This document shows, piece by piece, positions 20,513-33,108 of a DNA stretch of 64,000 bases. Under the pieces are notes generated by a model. It had not been told where the DNA came from. It saw only the letters and a list, made by a program, of their open reading frames with translations, and did no database searches. This DNA is from Rhizaria sp. SCN 62-66 (taxonomy: Eukaryota; Rhizaria, unplaced), in the NCBI GenBank assembly GCA_001724265.1, contig MEDY01000085.1, positions 24,869 through 88,868 of the forward strand. Direction: 5' to 3'. Numbering within the stretch: the first letter of the stretch is position 1; each line of letters begins with the position of its first letter. The position numbers and the translations under genes are program-made.

Positions 20513-23500
20513 TTACTTCTGCTGCTGTTGCTGGGAGGCGAGCTTGCGCTTCTTCTCCTCGGCGGCCTGCTGCTCGAGCTCTGCGTTGAGCGCGACGTAG
20601 TCGACCGCGGCGCGCGCGCGGCGGGGGCGCGACGGCGCGTCGCCCTCGGCCGCAGCGGCAGCGGCAGCGGCAGCGGCGGCGGCGGCCGTGGCGGAGGCGC
20701 CAGCGACGTCATCGATCATGGCCTCGCCCGCGCCAGTGCCGGCGCCAGAGGACGCGGCGGCAGCCACGGCGGCGTTGGCCGCGACGGCGGCAGCGGCGGC
20801 GGCCTCAGCGCGAGCGCGCATAATGCGCATGCGCTCCTCCGCACGCTCGGCGGCACGTTGCTGCTCGCGGGCGAGGTCCTCGTCCTCGGCGGCGCGGTCC
20901 GCGGCCGCGGCCTCGGCGTCGTAGTGCTCAGGGCTGCCCTCAGCGAGCGCGCGCACGTGCGCCGCAACGGACTTGGCGAACGGCGACGCGGCCTTGCCGG
21001 CGATGCGGTAACCGCCCTCGAGTACCGACACAATGCGGCCGCCCGAGACGGCGTTGGCGACCTTGACGAGCTCCTTGGTGATCCAGTAAAAGTCGCGCTC
21101 GTCGATGGCCAGGTAGCCCAGGTTCATGTCGTCACGCTTGTGCGCGTCGAAGCCGGCCGAGATGAACAGCACGTCGGGCTTGAACTGCAACAGGCGCGGG
21201 ATGATGGCGTGGCGCCAGACCTGCCGCCAGGCGCGCACCGAGAGCTTGGCGGGCATGCCCACGTTGAGCACCTGGGGCGTCCGCTCGCACAGCAGCGTGG
21301 GCGGAACGGCGGCGGCCGACACGCAGCGCGAGGCCACGGCTTCCTCGACGCCTGCCGAGGTGGTGCCTGAGTCGGGGTAGAACCAGGGCCCGTCGCCCGC
21401 GCGGCGGCCGTGCACCGAAGCGAAAAACACGTGCCGCGGGTCGTCGTGGTCAAGCCAGGGCTTGTAGGACCGCTTGGAGACCGTTACCGAAGTCGTGTGC
21501 TCGTCGGAGAAGGTGCTGGTGACGACGCGCGGCTCGAGGTTGCGCACCACGGCCTCGGTGCCGTTGCCATGGTGAACGTCGAAGTCGACGATTGCGACGC
21601 GGCGCACGGTCGACCGGTGCACGCAGCGCGCGTACGCGGCGCCAATGGCGGCGTTGTTGAGGAAGCAGAAGCCCGAGGACGAGCCCACGCGGTCGGCATT
21701 GTGGACCACGCCCACGGGGCCCGCGTGGTGCCCGGGCGGCCGTACCACCACGAACGCGGTCTTGTTCTTGCCCGCCACGACGCGGTCCACGGCGTCAAGC
21801 ACCAGCCCCGCCGCGTGCTTGGCAGCGACGTAGGTGCCCGCCGAGACGGCCGTGTCGCCGTCGAGGTGGCTGAGCCGGATCTTGGCCTCCGCGGCGGCGG
21901 CGGCGGCGGCCTCGTGCGCGGCGGCGCTGGCGGCGGCGGCCGCGGTCTGCGCTGCGATGCGGTCCGCGGCGGACGCGTCGGTCGCGGCGGCGGCCTCGGC
22001 GGCGGCGGCAGCGGCGGCCTCGGCGGCGGCGGCGGCGGCGCGCGCGGTGGCCGCGGGGGCGATCATGGTGTTGCGGTCGACAAGCGCGTTGACCAGCGCC
22101 GTGGTCTCCTCTTCTGTGCCCCGCTCCAGCCCCGCGGCGGCCTCTTCGAGCGAGTGGATGTACTGGTACTCGTGGCAGCGCAAAATGTCCACCACGGGCG
22201 CCGCGCGCGACCGCGCGTTCCATTCAATCGCCCCACTGTGCGGCACACCAGCAGCAGCAGCGCTGGTCGCGACATAGGCGCCATCGACGACAGCGGCGAC
22301 CGCGGCGGCCGAGGCGGGGTCGGCGCAGGGCGCGAACTCGCCGCCCGTGAGCACGCCGTCGTCCTTGTTAAGCAGGACCTGGAGCCGGCGCACGTTCTCG
22401 GGCGGCGGCGACGCGCGGCGCGTGATAACGCCGCTCGTCGTCGTGAAGTGGTTGAAGCCCGTGCGCGTCCACGATAGCAGCAGCGGCGCACGCATGTTCC
22501 CAGCGCTCGCAGGAGCGCTGCTGCTAGGCTCGTTGCTGTTGCTGTGGCTGTTGCGGAGGAACCAGTCGTGCGGCGTGCGGCCTAACTTATCGCGCGCGTC
22601 GGGGCTCGCGCCGCGCGCCAGCAGCAGCTGCACCATGGGCGACGCCGCCCGCCAGTCCGCGCTGGGATTTGCCGCGGTCGCGCGCGGGGCCGCGTAAAAG
22701 GCCGCCGCGTGCAGCGCTGTCCAGCCGCGCGCGTTAGCGGCGTCGAGCTCGGCCGCGGGGCACAGCTGCGTGCTGTTGCTGCTCGCGCCCGCTGCGGCAG
22801 CCGAGACAGTGCCTGGGAGCGCGGGCATCGGCACCGGGGTCAGCAGTGCCTCCGTGGCGGCGACGTGGCCGAACTGGGCCGCCAGGTGCAGTGGTGTGTC
22901 GCCGTCCTTGTCCTTGGTACGCGTGCTGGCGTTACCGAGGTCGTCCCACGCTGTCTCGGGCAGCGGCGGCGCCAGAAGCGGCACGGCCTCGGCGACGTCG
23001 AAGTGCGCGGCCCAGTGCAGCGGGGTGCGGCCCAGGTCGTCCGTGGCCCCGGGGTCGGCCCCTGCGGCGAGCAGCAGGCGCGCGCACTCGACAGCGGCGG
23101 CGCGGTGGCGCGGGAAGCCCGCGACATGCATCGCCATGTGCAGCGCGGTTGACCCGTTGGAGCGGAACGTGGTCTCGGCGCCAGCGTCGAGCAGGCGCGC
23201 CAGCGCGGCCGGGTTGCGCGACAGCACGGCGACGTGGACCGGGGTGAGCCCGTCGGCGTCGGCGGCGTCGAGGTTGAGCTCGCGCGCCACAGGGTTGAAC
23301 CCGCCCGCGCCGTCGACGGGCGGCATGAAGAGCGTCGCCAGGAACGCCTCGTCATGCGCCTCGATGGCGTCGTGCAGCGCGTCGCGGCGGCGCGCGGCGG
23401 CGCGAAACACAGGATCCAGGTACGGCGGCAGCGGCGGCAGCGACACGTCGTCGCCGTCGGCAGGGGCGCCGAGGCCATGCGCGACCGAGGGGAGGTGCGC

Positions 23501-23943
23501 GGAGGGCGCGGCCGTGGAGCGCGGGAGCGCACCAATGGTGGGGACGGGGGCGGCTGCGTCAGCCAATAGCGCGGCCAGCTCGTCATCGGCGTCGTCGGCG
23601 TCGTCCTCGGTGATGTCGGTGTCGTCGTCGTCGGAGCCCGTCGGGTCGTTGGTCTCGGTATCGTGCACTTCGCCGTCGTCGGCGTCGTCGGCGTCGGACG
23701 CGGCCTCTTCGGAGTCAGAGGCGGGGCCGTTGTCGGAGAGCTCTTCCTCTTCCTCCTCGCCCAGCGAGTCGTCGTCGGGAAGGGACACGAGCTCCTCAAC
23801 GGGGCCTCCGCGGCGGCTGCGCAGGGGAAGACAAGAAGTCAGAGGACAGGAGTGAGCGCAAATGACGGGATAGTGAACTAAAAGTGAGACTCGTATGATT
23901 AGCTTACTGACATAGTAGAACATAGAGCGTACCTTCGGGACAT
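20513..23943 (-). CDS. ankyrin-repeat histone deacetylase (class II type), two exons
   Basis: Exon 1 is 23943-23933 (11 nt, MSR plus two bases) and exon 2 is 23816-20513, giving 1,104 residues with TAA. The donor is GTACGC and the acceptor CTGCGCAG. Residues 15-130 are acidic. Ankyrin repeats fill about 195-445 (motifs such as GLTPVHVAVLSRNPAALARLLDAGA and GRTPLHWAAHFDV, split here for length). The deacetylase domain spans about 590-970: PPGHHAG with His700 and His701, DFDVHHGNGT with metal ligands Asp750 and His752, AGFDAH with Asp894, and EGGY with the catalytic Tyr940. All catalytic and zinc-binding residues are present, so the enzyme should be active on acetyl-lysine, probably in chromatin. 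An Ala-rich insert lies at about 615-670, and the tail is Ala/Glu-rich. The tandem of ankyrins and HDAC on one chain is unusual. Confidence 0.9.
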
Positions 23944-24421
23944 GAGTGCTTAGACCTGGGAAGTGAGTGATTCAAGGACAGGAGCGAATAACCGGAGATT
24001 GGAAAGCAGGCAGAAAAAGCGATGATGAGAGTGGCGGACTTCAAGCCTGATCATAGACAATATCTTAGAATCCAGGATTAAGAAAAATAGGTAGTATATT
24101 GAAATATGTTATATAGCGAAACTAAGTAATCGTATCCCTTTGTCATCGACACAGATCCCACAAGTCATTGATTCTTCGTGAGTATATCGTGGTCCTGAGT
24201 AGCGTTTCGGTCCAACCACAAGCGACAAAGTGCGACATTCACAGTGAACAATATAAAACATCGCCGCAAGTGTAGGTAGTGTTAATATTAATCGCATTTA
24301 CGTATGGTTTAAGAGCGTTCAAGTGATGGGAAATTACAAAAAAGAAATGTTTCAAGTGAGCTGCAATATTATACACATGAAATCAGTCATACAAATGAAT
24401 CATACAAATCATTGCGAATAG
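23944..24421. other. AT-rich spacer, 5' of HDAC gene
   Basis: The region lies upstream of the HDAC gene and downstream of the giant orphan, both on the minus strand. It probably contains the HDAC promoter. No gene or repeat was seen. Confidence 0.45.
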
Positions 24422-27400
24422 TCACGAATCGACACGTACCTTTTTAACATCTGAAAGACGCTCCAGGAGCGTATTGCGCCGCTTCTGCGCCTTCAACAGC
24501 CGCTCGCGCATCTGTGCTGCCGCCGCCTCAGCCGCTTCGACCTCATTCCGCATCGCCGTCGGCGTTAACGCGAGCTGTGCATCCGCATCAACAGTCATTG
24601 GCACAGCCACAGCCACTGACGCGGACGCAGACGCTGAAGCTGAAGCTGACGCTGACGCTGACGCCGACGCCCCGGTCACTGCCGGCCTGGGATAAAGCGC
24701 AGCGCGGTGCGCGGCCAGTGCGGCCGTGGCGCGGCGCATCTCGAGCGCGTACGCGACCACGCGATCGGCGTTCGCCGCAGCCGCCGCGGCCTCGACGGCG
24801 GCCCACTGATCGCGCAACCGCGCCTGCTTCGACTGCGACTGCAACTGCGGCTGTAACTGAGATCTCTGCTCAGCGGCCGTAGAAGCGCTGTCCTGGAGCG
24901 ACAACAGGTGACCGTCAGCAAATGCAGCGCGGCACAGCAGCGCGCGCCCCGTCTCTGTGCCCACATAGAGCCCGCCGCCTTCGCTGTGGCGCTCCGAGTC
25001 ACTTGCACAGGAGCTATCGCTGGCCGTGCTTGGTGACGCGCTAGCAGCTTTAATTGCGTGCATATCTTGCCGCGCAACCTCGCGCTCGAAGGCCATCTTC
25101 GCGGCCTGAACCGCACGCCGCGCCGCAGTCTCCGCAGCGTTGGCAGCGGCGTCGTCAAACCGCTCAGCAAGGCCTATTGTGTTCCCTCTCGCCTCGGCCT
25201 CGGCAGCAATCAGCGCCTGCTCTGCGTCCAATGCGTCAGCGGTCCGCGCCGCCTCAGCATCAACCGTGGCGGCTGCGGCCTCTGCTGCGGCCGCGGCAGC
25301 TTCTGCAACTGCAGTCAGGCCGCACAACGCCTCAATCTTCTGCAAATGCGCGCGCGCCGCTGCGGTCTGCGCAGGAATCACCCGCTCGCCGACATCACGG
25401 CTCAGAGCGCCGGAGAAGCTGGCGTTGGCATCACCAGCGCTGGTGGTCAGCAACACAGGGTCGAGAGCAGTGCGCTCAACTTCGTGGCCCCACTCCTCGA
25501 GCACCAGGCCCGCGCACTCCTCCTCTGCCGCCGCTCCGGCGCGTCCTCCAGCGGCGCCAAGCTGCGCGTCCGCGGCGTCCGCGGTGACGTCGGCGTTGGG
25601 GCTCCACTGAGCGCGCGCGTTGGGAGCGAGCGCGGCGGCGGTGTCTGCGTCGGAAAGCGGCATCCCCAACTGTGTGCGGCGGCGCGCTGCCACGACGGCG
25701 TGCATCGTGGGCAGCAGCGTCAAATTGCGCGCGTTGTGCTGCGCACCTGCCTCTAGCGGAGTCCCGCGCTCACAGTTGGCAATGTTCCGATGCAGTCGCG
25801 CGTGTGAAAACGAAAACGAATCCCACCGCGGCTCCACTGGCCGCGCGCCGGTGCCAGCAACGGCAGACCGCGACGCCACAGCGCGCGTGCGCTTCGCAAG
25901 CCTGGAGAGCGTGACAGCAAGCGCGGATGACCGCTCAGGGTTCTCCCCACGTGCGCGCAACTGTTCGTCGCGGCGCAGCAACACAGAGATACGCGCGCTG
26001 AGTTCTACTGGTGGCAAACCCGTAGTGGCGGCCTCAATCGCGCCCGCAACGCCACGTGCAGCAACCGCAGTGTGCACAGCCTGAAACGTCGCCGTGCTTG
26101 TGTATGGACTCTCCAGCATGTGTTTCGGCCCACGTGCGCCAGTAATACTATGGCTACTCCAGTCATCACTATCAGAAACGACACTGTTGTCGTCCTCGTC
26201 ATCGTCGTGATTGCTAGACGGCGCAAGCATATTCATGGTGTGCAACAAGCCTTGAAGAAAAGGCGAAAACAGCCGAGCGCGTCTCGATGCGCGGGCACTC
26301 GCACCTGTGTTCGCGCGCAAGTCCTCGTCTTGATCAGCGTTGTCTGTGCGTTGTTCATCGATTCCACTGCAATCACTGACGCGGCCTAGGCCAACAAATA
26401 CAACGTAGCGCAGGAAAGAAAACAATCGGAGCTCGGCCGCGTCCGCACTCGACGCAGCTAGTTCGTGTTGCTCAAGCAGTACGTTGCTGTGCACAACGTC
26501 CGCATCTGTTGCGGTACAAACAGATGTTGCTGCAGCAGCCACGGTCGCAACGTCATTATGCCCGCTCTCTGGCATGATTCGCGGGCTATAACGCATGTCA
26601 ACAGCGCGGAAGGCCGTGCGCAGGCTGGAAAGTCCGTCAGGATCATCGTCTTGAACAAATTGTGGCGTTGAAGCCGCTGTCAGCAGCGCTATCGCTCGCC
26701 GCCGCAGTACAGCCACCGCAGCGTGCGCTACAGAAACGTCACTCGCACCCTTCGCAGCTGGGCGGCGCAGCACGCGGCGCAGCTCAGCGAGCGCTGCGGG
26801 CGCGAACAGGCGCGCAAGCAACGTCAGCAGCGCGGCCTCGTGGGCGCTAAACGCAGCCGTAACTGCGCTATGTCCGGCGCGCGCCCGCCACCTGCGCGCC
26901 GCAGCGTGGTTGGGCGGTGCTGCAAAAGCGCCGAGTCGAGTGTCAAAAGGCGTGGCAGTATAGACGAAGTTGGATGTCGCACGACCCAACGCTACAGCGT
27001 CACTGTGGAGCGAGTTGTTCCAAGCGCGTTCAGGCAGCCACACACGCCACGCAAAGCTGTGGCAGTAGCGCAACACCGTCAGCGCGTGCGCGCCGCGAGC
27101 GGATAGCGGTGTCGCGGGCCCCGGTACAGTACTCGATGTACCACCGACCAGCGGCAACCACCGCGGCACTGCGCCGCTCGCGCGGTCACCCGGCGTCCAC
27201 GCCTGAACCACGACCGGGTGAGTCGCCTCGCGAGTCGAGGCTGTCACAGTTGGCGCTGTCGGAAGTAACAAGGCAGTGGACACACCATTGATGACGCTCG
27301 GCTTGTCTGTGACAAGTCGCGCCGCCTCCTGGACGCCATACGGCCAGGACGTTGTGGCGCGGTGAGCCAGAGCAGTGGCCACGGGCGCTGCAAGAGCTCG

Positions 27401-30400
27401 CGCGGCCAACAATGCGTGTTGCGAGACGGCTGAGAATATAGGGTGCGACTGGGCAAGAAATCGCAGCGCGTGTGCCTCCGACGCCGCCGCAGTGATGATC
27501 CGTAGACTGTTGTTGTTGTGTACAAACTTCTCTAAGTCATCCTCGCGCGGGCCGCTCGAGGCCCCGCGTCCGCGCCAGCCCATTACGCCGGCAACGACAG
27601 CTTCACAGTCACGTAACGTCCCCTCCTCAATGTGTAGATTGCTCGCAGACGCACTAGCTGTTCCTGCTGCATTTGTATCAACACTACTTGTTGCGAAGCC
27701 ATCAGAACTTGCAGTTACGACAGCGCGGGCCGCGGGCATCACGATGCGCTTCGCAGCGAGTGCGTTGGCGGAAAATGACGAGTCGCTCGACGAAAGCAGC
27801 AAGGCGGGCATGGGTGGCATTGGCGGGGGATTGTGTAGCGGGTGCTGCGGCGGCAGCACAGTGGGCCCAAAGCTGGCTGCCAGAAGCTGCTCAGCAGCGC
27901 CCCAGCCTGCAGCAGCGCCCACGCTCCCTGCAACGCGATCAGTATCGCCGCCACATGCGTAGATGTCCATGAACGCGCGCGTCGCCCGAGCTGCATCGTT
28001 ATCGACGCCCTTCGCACCCACGTTGCTGTTCGGTGCGGGTACCAGCACATGAACAAACGAAAGCGCAACCATGCGTCCAAAGCTCGCCAGATCCGGCTGC
28101 AACTCGCCTGATTCAGTCGCAGATGTGTAAAAAGAAACGCTCGCACTTGCTCTCGCGTCTGCAGAAGGGAACGCTAAGGTTTCGGTCGCCATATTGACCG
28201 TCTGCTGCTCGAGCATACAGCGGCGCATGTTAAGGTCGCCGGCAAGCGCCTCGAGTGCGACTGCACGGAGCCCACGTGAAAGGGCATCAGCATGTTTGTC
28301 CTGCGCTACAGAGGGACCCGGGATCGCACTCGGCGCAACCAGAGGCGCCGTCGCCGCGAGCGCCTCTGCCACGCGCCCTTCGAGCACTTTGGGTGCCGTG
28401 AGTGGCGGCTCTGGTCCATCCGCAGCGCGTGCGGCTGCGGCGACGCGCGCGTGGCGAGACACTGCTTGCAGCGTCCGCAAAACAGGCTCAGCCGCCAGCT
28501 CGGCGTTGCGGGTAAGCGCGGACGATACACGCGCTAGCGCGGCGTCACACCCTGCAGCGGTGCCCTCGTTGTCACGATCAGCGCGGCTGCTTGTGCTGCT
28601 ACTCGAACTGTTGTTACTGGTGCTGCTGCTGCTCCCGTCATTGTCCAAGTATTGATGGCAGAACGCCGCAACGTAGGACAGTGCAGCATTTGCACTCAAA
28701 CGGCTCGCGTCCGTCGCCCGCGCGCGCTCATGCCCGCGCTCTGCGTGGCTCTGGTCCGGGCCGCGTTGTTGACTTTGCTGTTGAATGTGCCTCGAATGTT
28801 GATGCGGTTGCATACCCTGTGGCGCCGAAAGCGAGTCGACGTCTGCGAACTGCATGTGCGCGAACGCGTGCGTAACCGGGGGCAGGTCCACGCCCGCAAG
28901 CGCTGCGTTGCCACCGCTGGGCGCACGCGCGTGTTGTGTGGCAGACAGCGCAACCTACGCAGAGTTAACAGGCCGCTGCAGCCTCGGGGTCAAAATGCGC
29001 GATAGCGCTGCTTTAGCTGCAGTTTCGGCAATCTCGCGTTGTCGGGCGTCAAACTGCGCGCGCGAGCTCGCGCCCGTGACTACATTGTCGTGAATGCTGT
29101 CGTTATCCGGGGCAGCATTGGCAGGGTTGTTGCCTTGATCGTTACGTAGCGCGTACTTTGGGTCCACACCCCTCGGGCCGCCATTTTTGCCGTGGGTTTG
29201 CTTCTGTTGCTGTTGTTGTTGCTGTTGCTGCCGTTGATGCTGTGTCGGCTTCTCGCGTTCACGCAACGCAGCGCCTTCAGCTGCAGCCGTGTGGGCCACA
29301 AACGCGACGTCGTCTGCAGTAAACCCCGTCACAACGGCGTGCGTAGCTTCACATTCGGCGCGCACAGTCGCAAGTTCCTCAGCGACTAGAGCGGCCACGG
29401 TGGCGTCTTCGCGCGCACGAATGGCGGATACAGCCCGTGAGCAACTTAAGAAGTCGTTCGCAACTACGGCGTCGGCCTCTGCGGCGACAGGCGCAGCGGC
29501 GGCCGCAGTAGCAATGCGCAGCGTCGCGTCGGCCTGCAGTGCGTGCGATGCTGCCGCTGCAATTGCGGGGAACAGCGCCGACGCAGGCGCAACGCCAAAG
29601 AAGGTCAGCGCACCGCCGCCTGCGCGCGCGTGCGCTGCTGCAGCCGCGGCAGCCGCCGGGGGCAGTTCATTTGCAGATACACGCGAGTCGGTAAAGTCGT
29701 GCTGCATGTAGCCCAACGCTGCGTTGGCGGGGCTAAAGACGGCGTCGAGTGGGGTCACTGCGCCGTACGCTGAAAACAACGGACCGCCGCCGTTGGCAAC
29801 AGTGTTAGTCACTGCGTCCCCGCAGGGACAATAAGGTACAGGCAAACTCGCAGCGAACGCTCCGGCGGTGACTGCATTTGGTGCGTCAGTGGTGGCGCCT
29901 GTGGTGAGATGCGCCATATGAACATCGAAGTCGCGCCCGTCAGTGAGCGCGTGTGACCACGCCGCTGCATAGAGCTGGCGCTGCTGCTGAACTAACGCGG
30001 CGCGCTCATCTTTCACGCGCGGTGCAAACCCTTGCTGGGACACCGGGTGCTGCTGCTTTGGTTGCAACTACTGATGGGGTGGCTGTTGTTGTTGCTGTGA
30101 GGCAGGCGCATATCCATTCGCAATCTCAAGCAATTCGACCAGCAACGTCGGCACAGGCAGCAAGAACGGCTATTTTCCTGGAGATGAAGTCGCAGTACTC
30201 CTTGAATCCACAGTCTTAATCAAACCTCTGCTGTCACGACTGCTGTGCTCATCGTCGTCGCCGTCTTCGGCCCACGCGCGCATGACCGCCATGCGCACAT
30301 TGCTGCCAATGCCCTGCGCCTCCGCGGACGGTAGCCCCAGCCGCACTGCCTGCGCCCGCGCCTCGCTCTCAGCCCGCGCAGCCTCCTGTTGCAGCTGCGG

Positions 30401-32509
30401 GTCCCGCAAGCGCGCCTCGGTGCGCACCTGCTGCGCCTTGACGGCCTCCGCCACGCCCGGCACAGGCTGGCGCGAAGGTGCCTTGTTCGCCGCCTTGAGC
30501 GCTGCATCAAGCGCGGCGCCTGCGAACGCGAGCTGCAGCTCGGGCGCGCGCAGCACCTCGGCCCACGGCGCGTACACGGTCACCGTCGCGCTGTCGCGGG
30601 TTGTGGGCGCGGGAACGCATGGACACGAGCACGCCATCGGCCTTGTGGCAGCAGCAGCAACGGCGACAGCGGCAGCAGCAGTGGAGACACCGGCGGCCTC
30701 ATCGTCGCCGCTCGTTAAGGACGTCAAAGCAGTCGCAGGCGCTGGTAGGGGGCTTGTGGAGTCGCACCAAAAGTGTTTGCAGCGCGACGAATACAGCACA
30801 TTGCCGTCCTCGCGTCCGCACTGCAAACAGCCCGTGGGCAGCAGACCCGCGTCGGGCGCGCCCGCCGCAGCGGCGGCAGCGGGGGCGGGCTCTAACGCGC
30901 CGCTGCCAGCGCCGGCTGTACGCGGGCGCGACGGTGCGTAAGGCAACGGGTGTGCCGCGAGTGTGAGCCACTCGAGCTGCGCCGCGCGCGTGTCCGCCGC
31001 CTCGGCGTCGCGCTCCTCGGCGCGGGCCTGCGCGCCCTCCTGCGGCGTCAGCGGCTACTGCTGCTGCGCGGCCGCGCGCGCAAGCCGGCGGCTGCGCCGC
31101 CCCTCTGCCGCGCGCCGCGCTGCCCACGCGTCCGCGCACGCCTGCGCCGCGCCGCCCGAGTGCCGCAGCGCGCGCTGCACGGCAACTGCGGCGGCAGCGC
31201 ACGCGTCCTCGTTCGCTGCGCGCGCGGCGGCCTCCGCGAAGCGCAGCAGAGAGTCGTACGCGCTCGTGAGCAGCAGCCCAGTGCCGTTGTCCGTTTTGTC
31301 GCCGAGCCCGGCGCCTTGCCCCGCCACCGGTACGTCCAGCGTGTGCCCGTGGGGGTCTTCGTTGGCGTCAACGCGTGCCTCGCGCCGAGCCCGGGCGGCG
31401 TCTGCCGCGCGTTCGTCAAACATCCCGATTGCGCGCGCATCGTGGTCGTCGCTGTCGTTCTTGTTGCCGTTGTCTTCGCCGTCGCCGGGCGGAGCCAAAA
31501 GGCGCTGCGCAAGCGCAGCGGCTGCGGCGGCGCGCGCGAGGGCCCAGTAGCGGGCGAACGCGGTCGCCGCGCGCGCCCAGGGCCGCGCCACAACCTGCAT
31601 GCCCCAGTGGGCCTTGTAGCCGTCGTAGGCCGCCGCCAGCACGTCCGCGGTCATAGCGCCCGTCGCCGGCTCAGCCCCCGCGGCCGACGCCCCCCGCGGC
31701 GCCGGCGCCAGGTGTTCCGGCAGCAGCGGCGGCGGCGTGGCAAGCGACGTGAGCAGGGAAAGCGGCTGGTGCTGAAGTTGGCTGAGGCCGTCCAAACCCG
31801 CGCCCGCGCCAGCGCCCAAGCCTCCGCCGCCCTTGCTCGCACCAGAGTCCGCAGTGAGCCCCGCTGCGGCCGGTGCCCGGCGGCGGGCGGGCGCGGCGGT
31901 GGCCACAAACGCTGCGGCGGTGCGGTAAGCGAGCGGCATCTCTGACATGCTGCGCGCGCGCGCGGCGAGGTCGGGGTCGCCACGGTGGGTCAGTAACGCG
32001 AAGAGCGTCGTTAGGAAGCGCGGCGACAGGCGCAGGCCCGGCAGGGGGGCGAAGCCCACGGGCGGCGGCAGCGGCGGCGCGGGCGGCGGCAGCAGCGGCG
32101 GCGGCACGTGGCCCGGCCCCTCGGCCGTGGCGTGGCCCGTGAGGTCCAGGAAGGGGTTTATCGGCGGCAACAGGCCGTCGTGCAGGCGGGACAGCACCTG
32201 CACCTGCGCCTGCGCCGCGGATGTGTCTGCATGCGCGCCTGTAGATTCGCGAAACGCGGCTAATGCGGCCTGAGACGGTGTGGGCGCGCGGAGTGTTGGG
32301 TTAGGCTCTGGGTGAGGGCCCCAGCCCGCTAACGCGGCGGAGAGCTCGGCTGGGTCAGACAGCGGCAGGCGTTCACGTTGGGTCACAGCGACATGAATAG
32401 GGGGTTGCTGCGCCAGCGGCTCCCTCTGCCCAGTTGATACGCATAGGGGTACCGGGTGTACCTACTGTTGTCGCTTTGGTGCATCTCTATCTGAGTCACG
32501 GCGACTCAT
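24422..32509 (-). CDS. giant orphan protein with five in-frame TAG codons
   Basis: One frame runs 8,088 nt from the ATG at 32509-32507 to a TGA at 24424-24422, 2,695 residues, interrupted only by TAG at 32464-32462, 31057-31055, 30172-30170, 30070-30068 and 28957-28955 (codons 16, 485, 780, 814 and 1185). There is no in-frame TAA or TGA, and all pieces share one frame. The contexts are APKRQQ-TAG-VHPVP, AAAQQQ-TAG-PLTPQE, SPGK-TAG-PFLLPV, QQQQQPPHQ-TAG-LQPKQQ and PVNSA-TAG-VALSA. Three of the five lie in glutamine runs. Residues 1-480 are Pro/Ala-rich with helical parts. A Cys cluster at about 540-560 (CLQCGRE, then CKHFWC) could bind zinc. The C-terminal third is helical and Ala-rich, with a charged coiled-coil end. 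No family is recognised and no function is assigned. Apart from TAG there are no signs of decay. Confidence 0.8.
29199..29236 (-). repeat. poly-glutamine run inside the giant orphan
   Basis: A run of CAA/CAG codons on the minus strand encodes about a dozen glutamines, with one His, in the giant orphan. It shows that glutamine-rich stretches are normal in this protein, which is relevant to the reading of TAG. Confidence 0.7.
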
Positions 32510-33108
32510 GATAGAAACGCGCGATCACGACTCCTGGTGCTCGCGCTTGAAGCATCAAAAATGAGAAGCGTGATTGAGATTATCTTATCGTCAATGTGGA
32601 ATATAATATGATTTTAATATATAGTAACGCTGTTAATTCGTGTTCTTTAAATTATACTCGCTGTGGGTGTCGTATTAAACATTAATACCCGGATTCGATT
32701 AGACGCTACTTGCTGACGATGCTGCGCACTTGCAAGAGCTCTCAGAGCGTTCTGATGTCAGCGAAAAGCGACACTTCGCGGACCAGCATCACTCGCGCGT
32801 AGCTGGTGCGTGTATGGCTGGTAGTTCTTGCTGCCCGCGATGCCTCTGCTCTTGGACAGTCATTTATGTATCCATCAGGATCAAGCAGACTGTCATAGGC
32901 TAACGAGGCTTGACATGACTGAGCACATCTGCGGTTATGTTTGTTTGATGACGAAGCACGCTTAATTCTTATAATGTTGAACTATAGCGATCTTAGAACT
33001 CCGCTGAGCAAGGTTACCAATCGTACACCAATCAGGCACATTCATCGCACAAACTATTCTCACGTGGATACCTACATTCCATCACATCTTTTGACACAGC
33101 GTCTGCGT
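32510..33108. promoter_or_regulatory. divergent AT-rich promoter region
   Basis: The region lies between the start of the giant orphan and the start of the zinc-finger membrane protein. The frame of the latter is open back to 32941, but with AT-rich, unstructured coding. TTTTGACACAG just before the ATG is acceptor-like, so a leader intron is possible. Confidence 0.4.
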
